Below the pieces are notes generated by a model. It saw nothing but the letters and a program-made list of their open reading frames with translations. It made no database searches and was not told the origin of the DNA. Source: UBA2402 sp037139735 (lineage in GTDB: Bacteria > Planctomycetota > Phycisphaerae > Phycisphaerales > UBA1924). Taken from it: a DNA stretch of 18,485 nt. The position numbers and the translations under genes are program-made. The stretch lies in NCBI GenBank assembly GCA_037139735.1, contig JBAXFU010000063.1:1-18485 (forward strand). Direction: 5' to 3'. Positions within the stretch are counted from its first letter, which is position 1, and every line of letters begins with the position of its first letter. Below, piece after piece: positions 1 through 8,100 of this stretch.

Positions 1-77
1 TACTCCCCCTGCCACGAGTTCACGGCAGGCGAAAGGGAGCGGGAGGTGCGGGTCGAGGAGGAAGTGGAGGTCGTCAT
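1..77 (-). CDS. possible 5' end of an unidentified gene (partial)
   Basis: An ATG at position 77 opens a minus-strand frame that runs without a stop to the left edge of the window, giving 25 complete codons that begin MTTSTSSSTRTSRS. The start is Ser/Thr/Arg-rich and shows no domain I can recognise. It would follow pstB in the same direction after a 164-base gap, a place where phoU often sits, but nothing in these residues identifies PhoU. Upstream of the ATG there is only a weak purine patch (GAG, 6 bases away) and no clear Shine-Dalgarno sequence. It could equally be a chance open frame in GC-rich DNA. Confidence 0.3.
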   Translation of the reverse strand, partial: MTTSTSSSTRTSRSLSPAVNSWQGE

Positions 78-241
78 GGCGTGCTCAAACCTGCGGCATG
101 TCGAACCGTACACCATGCGAACACACAGTCGCGACACGCGGCACCCGATGATACGCGATCGCGATGCCACCATGACCCCAAAGCAGGGCGAACACGATTT
201 CACATGGTGAAAACGACTTCCGAAGCGGGCCCGCGACCGGC
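78..241. other. intergenic gap after pstB
   Basis: This is the non-coding stretch between the pstB stop and the possible gene at the left edge. It is more A+T-rich and more palindromic than the genes around it. It holds the inverted repeat at 198-212, a ten-base palindrome CGCGATCGCG at 154-163, and a palindrome GCGGGCCCGC at 226-235. On the minus strand a TATCAT hexamer (153-148) could be a -10 box for the leftmost gene, but no good -35 partner lies 16 to 18 bases upstream. I see no hairpin followed by a T-run that would be a clear pstB terminator. Confidence 0.5.
198..212. promoter_or_regulatory. short inverted repeat, possible operator
   Basis: The sequence TTTCAC-ATG-GTGAAA is a perfect inverted repeat with six-base arms and a three-base centre, in the gap behind pstB. 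Such a symmetric element could be an operator for the gene at the left edge. There is no T-run behind it, so it does not look like a terminator. The function is a guess from symmetry and position only. Confidence 0.25.
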
Positions 242-1087
242 TCAGCCGAACTTGCCGGTGATGTACTGCTCGGTTTCGGGGAGGGTGGGCGTCTGGAAGA
301 TGTGGGAAGTGGGCCCGTACTCGACGAGGCGGCCCAGGTACATGAAGGCCGGGTAATCGCTGACGCGGGAGGCCTGCCCCATGTTGTGGGTCACGATGAG
401 GACCGTGTACTTCTGCGAGATCTCGAGGATGAGTTCCTCGATCTTGAGCGTGGCGATGGGGTCGAGGGCCGAGCAGGGCTCGTCCATGAGCAGGACCTGC
501 GGCTCGACGGCGATGGCGCGAGCGATGCACAGGCGTTGCTGCTGACCACCCGAGAGACCCATGGCGGATGAATGCAGGCGGTCCTTCACTTCGTCCCACA
601 AGGCCGCGCCGCGGAGACTCCGCTCGCAGACCTCCTCGAGCACGCTGCGGCGTCGCTCGCCGTGGATGCGAAGGCCGTAGACCACGTTGTCGAAGATCGA
701 CATCGGGAACGGATTGGACTTCTGGAAGACCATGCCGACGCGACGACGCAGATCGATGACGTCGGTGCCCGAGGCGTAGACGCTCGAGCCGCTGACGAGG
801 ATGTCGCCCGTGGTCCGGACGCCGTCGACGAGGTCGTTGAGGCGGTTGACCGATCGGAGCAGCGTGGACTTGCCGCAGCCTGAAGGGCCGATGAGGGCGG
901 TGACGTGTCCCGCCGGAATCGAGAGGGAGACGTGGTGAACGGTCTTCTTGGGCCCGTAGTAGAGCGAGAAGTCCTTGATCTCGACGATGCCCTTGCCGGA
1001 GGCGACCGAGGGATGAACCGCGGGGGTGTGGGGCTGATCGTTCTGGATGGCGGACAGGACGTTGAACTTCGGCGCCTGCCGCGGCAT
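242..1087 (-). CDS. pstB: PstB, phosphate ABC transporter ATP-binding protein
   Basis: PstB is the cytoplasmic ATPase that powers phosphate import through the PstC-PstA channel. From the ATG at 1087 the product is 281 residues. All nucleotide-binding motifs are intact: Walker A GPSGCGKST (67-75), Q-loop glutamine at 122 in the stretch VFQKSNPFPMS, ABC signature LSGGQQQR (178-185), Walker B VLLMDEP (198-204) and the switch histidine in THN (234). The C-terminus ends in the family-typical YITGKFG. The first 30 or so residues are a poorly conserved extension. The open frame continues upstream into pstA, but with no ATG or GTG between the pstA stop and 1087, so this ATG is the best start, 77 bases after pstA. 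The Shine-Dalgarno sequence is weak. It is the last gene of pstSCAB. The identification is secure; the exact start is less so. Confidence 0.95.
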   Translation of the reverse strand: MPRQAPKFNVLSAIQNDQPHTPAVHPSVASGKGIVEIKDFSLYYGPKKTVHHVSLSIPAGHVTALIGPSGCGKSTLLRSVNRLNDLVDGVRTTGDILVSGSSVYASGTDVIDLRRRVGMVFQKSNPFPMSIFDNVVYGLRIHGERRRSVLEEVCERSLRGAALWDEVKDRLHSSAMGLSGGQQQRLCIARAIAVEPQVLLMDEPCSALDPIATLKIEELILEISQKYTVLIVTHNMGQASRVSDYPAFMYLGRLVEYGPTSHIFQTPTLPETEQYITGKFG

Positions 1088-1164
1088 GTCGAGTACCGCC
1101 GAATCGAGCGGCCTGACGGCCTCGACCCTGACCGGCTGCGTGACGGGCTTGGAGGGGGTCTCGT

Positions 1165-2025
1165 TCAGGCGATGCTCCGGGTGATCGAACGACTGGCCAC
1201 GTAGCGGATCAAGGCATTGAGGACCAAGAGCAACGCGACGAGGACGAGGATGCCGGCCCACGCGAGTCGCTTCTGCTCGGGATACGGGCCGGTAGCATAT
1301 GTGTAGATCTGGACGGTGAGCGAGGGGAAGGGCTTGTTGGGGTCCAACGTGAGCAGGCGGCTGCCCAGGGCGGTGAAGAGCAAGGGGGCGGTCTCGCCGC
1401 AGATCCGGGCCATGGCGAGCATGATGCCGGTGATGAGACTGCCTGTGGCGGCGGGGAGCACGACGCGGGTGATGGTCTGGGCCTTGGTGGCTCCCAGCGC
1501 CAGCGACGCGGCGCGGTAGCTGTCTGGCACCAGTCGCAGCATCTCCTCGCTGGTGCGAGCCACGATGGGGACCATGATGAAGGCCAGGGCGAAAGCGCCA
1601 GCCCAGCCGTTATAGCTGCCCATGGGCACCACGACGAGCTCGTAGCCCAGGATGCCGATGACGATGCTGGGCACGCCGGCGAGGACGTCGGCGGTGAAGC
1701 GGACGGGGGAGAGGATGTAGCGGTCCTGCTTGAACTCGGAGAGATAGATGCCGGTGGCGACGCCCAGGGGGACGCCGATGAGGCCCGCCATGGCGACCAG
1801 GGCGAGCGTGCCCAGGATGGCGTGCTTCATGCCTCCGGGGTTGGCGACATCGCCGCTGGGCACCTCGGTGAAGAAGCCCACGGAAAGGGAACTGGCGCCG
1901 ATCGACGAGAGATAGCCGATGACCCAGCCCAGGACGCCGACGATGAGCACGGCGCACCCGACGCACCCGACGAAGATCAGGGCGCTCAGAGCCCGTCGGC
2001 AGATGTCGTAGGCGGATCGTCGCAT
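1165..2025 (-). CDS. pstA: PstA, phosphate ABC transporter permease
   Basis: PstA is one of the two inner-membrane permease subunits that form the phosphate channel with PstC and dock on PstB. The 286-residue product starts with a short basic segment and a hydrophobic helix (about 14-40). Several further membrane helices follow, including the stretches around GVPSIVIGILGYELVVVP and WAGILVLVALLLVLNALIRY. The cytoplasmic coupling loop of ABC permeases is seen as SYRAASLALGATKAQTITRV, followed by the PstA-typical ARICGETAPLLFTALGS. The ATG at 2025 lies 26 bases after the pstC stop. An in-frame TTG at 2055 overlaps the pstC stop and is an alternative start adding ten residues. Neither start has a good Shine-Dalgarno sequence, which suggests translational coupling to pstC. 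Confidence 0.94.
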   Translation of the reverse strand: MRRSAYDICRRALSALIFVGCVGCAVLIVGVLGWVIGYLSSIGASSLSVGFFTEVPSGDVANPGGMKHAILGTLALVAMAGLIGVPLGVATGIYLSEFKQDRYILSPVRFTADVLAGVPSIVIGILGYELVVVPMGSYNGWAGAFALAFIMVPIVARTSEEMLRLVPDSYRAASLALGATKAQTITRVVLPAATGSLITGIMLAMARICGETAPLLFTALGSRLLTLDPNKPFPSLTVQIYTYATGPYPEQKRLAWAGILVLVALLLVLNALIRYVASRSITRSIA

Positions 2026-2051
2026 GCGAGAAGCGGAGATCGTTCGCGGGG

Positions 2052-3155
2052 TCAATGGGCGGCGGCGGCGTGGGCCTTGGAGCCCCCCACCAGCCAGCGG
2101 GCGAGGATGTTGATGATGAGCGACATGATGAGCAGGATGAGGGCCACCTGCAGGAGCGCGGAGCGATGCAGCGTCGAACTGGCCTCGGCGAACTCGTTGG
2201 CGAGCAGACTGGCCATGGTCTGCGCGGGCGCGAAGGGGGAGGGAGAGATGCGGTTGTTGTTGCCGATCACCATCGTGACGGCCATCGTCTCGCCCGCGGC
2301 ACGGGCCAGCCCCAGCATGATCGCGCCCGCCAGCCCGCTGCGGCTGTAGCGGAGCATCGACCAGGTGCTCTGCCACCAGGTGGCCCCCATGGCGATCGAG
2401 CCTTCGATCTGCACGCGGGGCACGGCCTTGAGCACGTCGCGACTGATGGCGGTGATGATCGGGACGATCATGACCGCCAGGATGAGACTGCCGCAGAGCA
2501 TGTCGCGACCCGTGAGGGGAATGTCACGGGTGATCATCTGGCCGCCGACGTCGACCGTCTCGCGGAAAAGCCAGCCCAGGCCGGGAACGGGCCCCAGCAC
2601 CGATCGCACCATGGGTTCGACACGGTCCTGCAAGAGCGGTGCAAGAACGAAGAGCCCCCAGACGCCATACGCAAGACTCGGGATGGCGGCGAGGAACTCC
2701 ACGAGGAAGGAGAGCGGCCCGGCGATCCTCCACGAGGGCGCGACTCGAACCAGGAAGACGGCGGCGCCCAGACTGAGCGGCACGGCGAAGACCAACGCCA
2801 GCGTGGAGCTGAGGAGGGTGCCGTAGACCACGGGGAGCGCGCCAAAGTCGGGCGGCACGACCTGCGTGACGGTCTCGCCGTCCTCGATGACGAGTTGGCC
2901 GGCCTCGTTGCGAAGGGGGCGTTCGAGTTCGTTGGGCCGCCACTCGGTCGAGATCAGGAAGCCGGCGCCGAAGGTCTTGAAGCTCGGCCATGCCGCCATG
3001 GTGAGAACAACCACCAGACTGGCCAGCATCACCACGACCAACAGGCCGCTGGCGCGGGCACCCCACAGCAGCGCTCCGTCGGCCAGCGCGAGCCAACGAC
3101 GCCGGCGGGTCCGGTGGTCGGCGTCATCGGCCTTGGTTGTCGCGGAGGCGTCCAT
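2052..3155 (-). CDS. pstC: PstC, phosphate ABC transporter permease
   Basis: PstC is the second inner-membrane permease of the phosphate transporter. From the ATG at 3155 the product is 367 residues, somewhat longer than the usual 300 to 320. It has a charged cytoplasmic N-terminus with a run of arginines (16-20) and a first membrane helix at about 33-55. A periplasmic segment with a charged insert around PNELERPLRNEAGQLVIEDG follows, then the permease core. Family signatures include VEFLAAIPSLAYGVWGLFVL and the coupling loop GATWWQSTWSMLRYSRSGLAG followed by GLARAAGETMAVTMVIGN. The frame is open upstream into pstS, but that part is only a shadow of pstS. The start has almost no Shine-Dalgarno sequence and lies 16 bases behind the T-run of a terminator-like hairpin, so expression should depend on read-through from pstS. 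Confidence 0.94.
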   Translation of the reverse strand: MDASATTKADDADHRTRRRRWLALADGALLWGARASGLLVVVMLASLVVVLTMAAWPSFKTFGAGFLISTEWRPNELERPLRNEAGQLVIEDGETVTQVVPPDFGALPVVYGTLLSSTLALVFAVPLSLGAAVFLVRVAPSWRIAGPLSFLVEFLAAIPSLAYGVWGLFVLAPLLQDRVEPMVRSVLGPVPGLGWLFRETVDVGGQMITRDIPLTGRDMLCGSLILAVMIVPIITAISRDVLKAVPRVQIEGSIAMGATWWQSTWSMLRYSRSGLAGAIMLGLARAAGETMAVTMVIGNNNRISPSPFAPAQTMASLLANEFAEASSTLHRSALLQVALILLIMSLIINILARWLVGGSKAHAAAAH

Positions 3156-3171
3156 GGAGCGTTGCGGGCGG

Positions 3172-3206
3172 AAAAAAAACGCCGCCAAGACGAATCGCGG
3201 CGTTTT
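3172..3206 (-). terminator. Rho-independent terminator or attenuator between pstS and pstC
   Basis: AAAACGCCGC (3176-3185) and GCGGCGTTTT (3197-3206) form a perfect ten-base-pair stem around an eleven-base loop. On the minus strand the descending arm runs straight into eight T residues (3179-3172). This is the classical form of an intrinsic terminator, 81 bases past the pstS stop and only 16 bases before the pstC ATG. Because it lies inside an otherwise tight operon, it most likely acts as a partial terminator that makes PstS more abundant than PstCAB. Confidence 0.85.
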
Positions 3207-3254
3207 GGACCGGGTTGGAGCGTATCCAGCGACGTGCAGGAGGGGCAAGGGCCG

Positions 3255-3269
3255 GCCGGTCAGACCGGC
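3255..3269 (-). promoter_or_regulatory. second inverted repeat behind pstS
   Basis: GCCGGTC-A-GACCGGC is a perfect inverted repeat with seven-base arms. In RNA it could fold as a five-base-pair GC stem with a five-base loop, starting 17 bases after the pstS stop. There is no T-run, so it is more likely to shield the 3' end of pstS mRNA from exonucleases than to terminate transcription. Its role is inferred from position alone. Confidence 0.45.
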
Positions 3270-3286
3270 GGAAGCCACCCCAACAT

Positions 3287-4333
3287 TCACTTGGCCTTGA
3301 AGCTGGCGGTCTTCAGGGCCTCCTCGACCTTGGCCTTGACGGCGGGATCGAGCGGGGCGTAGTCCATGGCGGCGGCGAGCTTCTGGCCGTCGTTCATGCA
3401 CCAGGTGACGAAGTCGAGGAGTGCCTTGGCCTCGTCGGCGTTCTTGGCGGTGTTGATGTCCTTGTGGAAGATGAGGTAGGTGAAGGAGGCGATCGGGTAG
3501 GCGTTGTCGCCGGGCTGGTTCCAGATGTTGGCGGCGAGCACGCTGCCCTGCAGCGACGCAGCCGCGCCAGCACCGGCGGCCGAGACGCTCTGGGTGGTGG
3601 CCTTGATGAACTTGCCGGCCTTGTTGCGGACCGCGCCGAAGCTGATCTTGTTGGCCAGGGCGTAGTTGAGTTCGATGTACCCGACCGCGCCGGTGGTGCC
3701 CTGCACGGCGGCGGCAACGCCCTCGTTGCCCTTGCCACCCTGGCCGACGGGCCACTGGACCTGCTTGCCCGAGCCGATGGAGCCCTTGAAGGCCTCGCTC
3801 TGGGTGGTGAGGAAGTTGGTGAAGACGTAGGTGGTGCCCGAACCGTCGGAGCGCCACGCCGGGGTGATGGCCATCTCGGGGAGCTTCACGCCGGGGTTGA
3901 GCTCGGCGATGCGGGCGTCATTCCACTTGGAGATCTTGCCGGCGTAGATGTCGGCGAGCACCTCGCCGGTGAAGTTGATGGCTTCCTTGACGTCGGGGAG
4001 GTTGTACGCGGGAACGACCGCGCCGGCGCAGGTGGGGACCTGAATGACGTTGGTATCGCCCAGGGCGGTCAGTTCCTTCTTGTTGAGCGGAGCGTCGCTG
4101 CCGGCGAAGTGGACGGTCTTCTCGGTGATGGCCTTGATGCCGCCGCCCGAGCCGATGGACTGGTAGTCGATCTTGACGGTCGGGTTGGCCTTCTGGAACT
4201 CGCTGACCCACCGCTGGTAGAGGGGGTTGGGGAAGGTCGCGCCGGCGCCCTGGAGGCGAACCTCGGCGGTGGGAGCGGCGACGGCGGCGAGGGAGACGAG
4301 CGACAGGGCAATGGGGGCGACGAGATTTTTCAT
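3287..4333 (-). CDS. pstS: PstS, periplasmic phosphate-binding protein
   Basis: PstS captures phosphate in the periplasm and delivers it to PstC-PstA. The 348-residue product has a signal peptide (MKNLVAPIALSLVSLAAVAA, likely cut after residue 20) without a lipobox cysteine, so it should be soluble in the periplasm. Phosphate-site motifs are present: GAGATFP (29-35), GSGGG (61-65), FAGSDAPL (76-83) and RSDGSGTTYVFTNFL (161-175), matching the conserved Thr/Phe/Ser/Asp/Arg/Gly set of the family. The QGTTGAVGYIELNYA segment is also typical. The frame extends upstream to 4444, but the signal peptide and a GGAG Shine-Dalgarno sequence nine bases before the ATG fix the start at 4333. It is first in the pst operon, separated from pstC by 131 bases with two hairpins. 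Confidence 0.96.
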   Translation of the reverse strand: MKNLVAPIALSLVSLAAVAAPTAEVRLQGAGATFPNPLYQRWVSEFQKANPTVKIDYQSIGSGGGIKAITEKTVHFAGSDAPLNKKELTALGDTNVIQVPTCAGAVVPAYNLPDVKEAINFTGEVLADIYAGKISKWNDARIAELNPGVKLPEMAITPAWRSDGSGTTYVFTNFLTTQSEAFKGSIGSGKQVQWPVGQGGKGNEGVAAAVQGTTGAVGYIELNYALANKISFGAVRNKAGKFIKATTQSVSAAGAGAAASLQGSVLAANIWNQPGDNAYPIASFTYLIFHKDINTAKNADEAKALLDFVTWCMNDGQKLAAAMDYAPLDPAVKAKVEEALKTASFKAK

Positions 4334-4342
4334 CGAGTGCAA

Positions 4343-4353
4343 CTCCGGGAGTT
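4343..4353 (-). promoter_or_regulatory. pstS ribosome binding site within a small repeat
   Basis: GGAG (RNA sense, 4346-4343) lies nine bases before the pstS ATG and decides that start. Directly upstream on the transcript two copies of CTCCCG occur (4345-4350 and 4354-4359), each able to pair with GGAG. This gives a possible but unproven way to mask the ribosome binding site. Confidence 0.5.
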
Positions 4354-4380
4354 CGGGAGACCGGGCCACGCAAAGGCGGT

Positions 4381-4440
4381 CTGTATTTCGACGCCTGATT
4401 ATTGACCGCGATTCCGAAGATTCGGACACAAATGCACTCG
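4381..4440 (-). promoter_or_regulatory. probable pstS promoter/operator region
   Basis: This is the only A+T-rich part of the 171-base gap before pstS. It contains a perfect inverted repeat TCCGAA-GA-TTCGGA (4413-4426, plus-strand reading) and, on the minus strand, an AATAAT hexamer (4403-4398) that could be a -10 box about 65 bases before the ATG. A TTGTGT lies further upstream, but at 22 bases the spacing is too long for a standard sigma-70 promoter. I do not see a recognisable enterobacterial-type Pho box of two 11-base direct repeats. The palindrome may be an operator. Confidence 0.35.
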
Positions 4441-4504
4441 GCACCGATCCCGCATTCGCACGACAAGCCTTGGGCCGACTCCGAGGAGTGCCGACGCAGG
4501 CCCG

Positions 4505-5029
4505 TCAGGGGTTTGATCGGCCGATCTGGACCGACGTCGGGGCGGCCTCGACCGACTGGCCCTGCCGATCGGTGAAGCGGGAGATGATGTCGACGGACTG
4601 CCAGGGCAGTTGGTCGTCGCCAGCCTTGTCGAGCAGACTCAGGCGGACGACGTACCCGGGGCCGACGCCGGCATTCACGGGAACAACGTCGGAACCCGGG
4701 GCCTCGAGCGTCCATTCCCGGATGGCCACGCCGCCGCGGGCCACCAGCGTGATGTGGAAGGCGCCGGGGATCTGGACGGAGCGGGGATAGTTGGGCGGGA
4801 AGATGTAGACGGTGAGGAGGCCCGAATCGAGACACCCGTTGTTGTTGGTGTCGCGGAAGGCCTGGGCCGCGAGGAACATGGAACCCGGACGAGGGTTCGA
4901 CGGGGGCTTGCCGACGGCGTGGCGCTTTGGATCATCGCTGACGCACCCGCCCAGTTGCAGCAAGAGCGTCAGGGCGGCCAGAAGGCCGCCGATGGTTCGC
5001 ACTCGCGATGGCGATGGGACGGTGCTCAC
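4505..5029 (-). CDS. predicted lipoprotein with EF-hand-like loop, behind the secretin
   Basis: The product (174 residues from GTG 5029) has a basic start, a hydrophobic helix (GGLLAALTLLLQ) and a lipobox LGGC with the lipidated cysteine at 29. Residue +2 is valine, so outer-membrane sorting is expected if the E. coli rule holds. The mature part begins with a Pro/Lys linker. It then has a DTNNNGCLD loop (60-68) with acidic or Asn ligands in the spacing of an EF-hand/dockerin-type calcium loop, followed by alternating hydrophobic strands (LLTVYIFPPNYP, FHITLVARGG, YVVRLSLLDK) that suggest a beta-sandwich. I cannot assign a family, though planctomycetes have many small lipoproteins of this kind. 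The gene starts 124 bases after the secretin stop, so a pilotin-like role is possible but unproven. GTG 5002 is an alternative start; neither has a good Shine-Dalgarno sequence. Confidence 0.75.
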   Translation of the reverse strand: MSTVPSPSRVRTIGGLLAALTLLLQLGGCVSDDPKRHAVGKPPSNPRPGSMFLAAQAFRDTNNNGCLDSGLLTVYIFPPNYPRSVQIPGAFHITLVARGGVAIREWTLEAPGSDVVPVNAGVGPGYVVRLSLLDKAGDDQLPWQSVDIISRFTDRQGQSVEAAPTSVQIGRSNP

Positions 5030-5153
5030 GGCGAGCCAAGCGTATGCGAAGGCGGCACACGACTGAAGGACGGGGGCGGTCGCCGCGGCCTGCGTGCTGC
5101 CTGGATGCGGATTGAATACGGCCTCGTGGCGGCTCAAGGTTCGGACGACGCTT

Positions 5154-8100
5154 TCACTCGGGCTTTGGAGTCGGCTTTGGGGTCGGCTTGGCCGTCGACT
5201 TGGGTGCCTGTTGGGGCACCTGTTGGGGCGCCTGTTGGGGCGCAGACTTGGGGGATGACTGGTGCTGCGGCTGGACGTAGGTCGGCTGCGCAGGCTCGGG
5301 AGCAGGGATGACGGTGGCGGGCGAGGGGGCCTGTTCGGCATCGACGTCGGGACCGGCCGTGCCGTCGGTCTCTTCCTGCTGCCGACGCTTGGCCCGATCG
5401 CGAGCGGCCTTGATGTCGGCCTTGATCGTCTCGAGATAGTCGAGCACGCGGCCGGAGTCCTCCATGCGGTTCACGGCCTGCTCCGACACGTCCTCGGCCA
5501 TGCCATGCGCCTGTCCGGGAACGCCGGGGATGACCCGCGGGGTGACGATGACGAGCAGTTCGGTCTTCTTGGCTTCCTCGAGCTTGGTTCGGAAGGGGAG
5601 CCCGAGCACGGGGATGTCGCCGAGGATCGGCACCTTCGAGCGGCGTTCCTCCTGCGTGGTCTGGATGAGCCCGCCGATGACGACGCTTTGACCGTCTCGC
5701 ACGGTGACGACGGTGTCGACCTTGCGCTTGGCGATGACGGGCGCGCTCTGATCGCGATTGATCTGCGTCGTGCGATTGGTGAGTTGCGAAATCTCGGGGG
5801 TGATCTCCATCCGCACGAAGCCGTCCTCGCTGATGGCGGGCGTCACGTTCATGAGGATGCCCACCGGGATTCGGTTGACGGAGGAGATGAGGGTTCCCAG
5901 ACTGCTGCGTTCGGTGTTGCCCGCGACGCCGATGTCGTCGCCGACGTTGATCTCGGCCTTCTGGTTGTTGTTGACCGTGACCTGCGGATTGGAGAGGACT
6001 TCGAGCTTGCCTTGAGCCTCGAGGGACCGCACGAGGATGCCGAAGTCGGCGGAGGAGACGGAGAGGTTGGGAACGCCCAGGGCGGTGGTGACGCCGGCGC
6101 CGCCCGCGAGCGAGCCGATCTTGTACCCCTCGCCGCCGAAGGGACCGACGTTGATGTCCATGCCCCACTGTTCGCTGGTGTCGAGCGTGACCTCCGCGAG
6201 GAGGACCTGGATCATGACCTGGGGCGGGGGCGTGTCGAGCTCGTTGACGATGCTGATCACGGTCTCCATGTAGCGGGGGGAGGTGGAGATGACGAGCTTG
6301 TTGGACTTCTCGTCGCCGACGACGGTGACTTCCTGCTCGAGTCGTCGCATGAGGCTGCCCGAGAGCTGGGGCCCCAGGGTCGCCCGCTCGGAATCGTTCT
6401 CGCCCTTGAAGTAGGAGCGGAGCGTCGTCTCGATCTCTCTCGCCTTGGCGTTGCGGAGGGAATAGACGCGACGCTCGCGTTCGTTGGCCTGGATGGAGTC
6501 GAGTTCGGTGATCACCTTGCGGACCAGCGAAAGGTACTCGTCGGTGCCGCTGACGATGAGGGTGTTGGTGCGGGCGTCGACGGCGATCGAGAGTTGCTGG
6601 CGTTCGTCGGGGACGGCGGTGACGGTGGGCAGTTGGCCCGACGAGGCGGGCTGGGAATCCGCGCCGGCGGCCGAACCCGGCGCCGAAGCGGAGGCGTTGG
6701 AATCGGGCTGCTCGCCGGTGGGGAGGAGCACGAGCGCCCCGCCCTGCTGCTCGAGGCGGAAGGTCTCCTTGAGGAGTTGGGCCATCTGTCGCGCGTCGGC
6801 GTTGACGAGCGTGAACTTCTCGATCTTGCGGGCGCCGGCGTTGGACTTCTCGATGTCCTGGATCATCTCCGTGAGCAGCGTCACCATCGAATCGGGGGCG
6901 GTGATCCAGATGGAGTTGGTTCTCGGATCGGCGGTGAGCATCACGAGATCCTTGATGGCCCCGTCGATCTCGGCTTCGGTGGGCTTGCGGCCCGATTCGG
7001 CGGCGACCTGGCCGGTGAGGGCCTCGCGGAGGAACTGGAGCCGCGTGGCCTGACGGGCGGCGACGCCCCGGCCGCCGCCGACGGGCCTGCCGGCGATGAC
7101 GGCCTCGACGAGCCGCACGACCTCGCGGGCGTTCGCGCTGCGGAGCTCGATGGCCTTGATCTGCTGACGGGCGGCGACCTCGGCGGAGTCGAGCCGCGTG
7201 GCCAGGGCGCGAAGCTCGATGATGTCCTGCTCGGTGCCGGCGATCACGAGCGCGTTGAGGCGTTCGTTGGGCGTGACGGTGACGGCCTCGCGGCCCCGCT
7301 TCTGGTTCTCGCGATCGACGTAGAGGGCGGTCAGGGACTGCGCGGCCTCCGCCGCCCGGGCCCGGGCGAGCTGGACGAGATCGGTCCGCTGACCGGCGGC
7401 GACCCTCGCCGCGTCCTCGGTGAGGGCGACGACGAGCTCCTTGACCACCACCAGATTCTCCTGGCTGCAGGCGACGATGAGCAGGTTGCTCACCGGCTCG
7501 GGCTCGATGCTGAAGGCGTCGAGCGGGCTCTTGATCTCGACGCCCCGGGAGGCGGCGGCGATTCGCTCCTTCATCAACCGGTCGATCCGGGGCGCGAGCT
7601 GACGGACGTCGGAGCCGGGCACGGGCACCACGTGCAGGCCGACGGAATAGTTGCTCTTCTCGCCGTCGAGGGTCTTGACGAGCCCCTCGATAATGGCGAC
7701 GCTCTTGGGGCTGGTGGCGACGATGAGCGAGTTGGTCCGCACGTCGGAGGTGATGATCACCTTGTCCTGCGGGCGCATGTCGGGAAGGGACTCCCGCTGC
7801 CGGAAGAGGTCGCGGATCATGCCCGCGACTCGGTCGCTCGAGGCGTGAACGAGGGGGAAGACGCGAACGGCGTTGGCGGCGGAGGCGGCCTCGACGTCGA
7901 GCTGGGCCACCATCGCCTGCACGACCTTGTTGTTGGCGGGCGTGCCGACGATGATGAGGGAGTTCATCACCGCGTCGGAGGTGATCACCAGGCCCGTCAC
8001 CGGCGCGAAGAGGTCGGCCTGGATGACTCGCTGCGGATCCTCGGGATCGACGGGCGTGCCGTCGACGCTGACGCGGAGGCGGCCGAACTGCTTCTGCAGC

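Noticed and set aside
81..356. Plus-strand 91-codon frame near the left edge
   Set aside because: It overlaps the 3' end of pstB in antisense, has no Shine-Dalgarno sequence and its composition is not protein-like.
2055..3362. Plus-strand 435-codon frame opposite pstC
   Set aside because: Asp/Glu/Arg/Gly-rich antisense shadow of pstC, whose membrane helices and permease motifs are clear.
3137..4405. Plus-strand 422-codon frame opposite pstS
   Set aside because: Antisense shadow of pstS; Gly/Asp/Val-rich with no domain. It also runs through the terminator hairpin and the pstS control region.
4381..4440. Enterobacterial-type Pho box ahead of pstS
   Set aside because: I looked for the paired 11-base direct repeats with a CTGTCA-like core and found none convincing on the minus strand.
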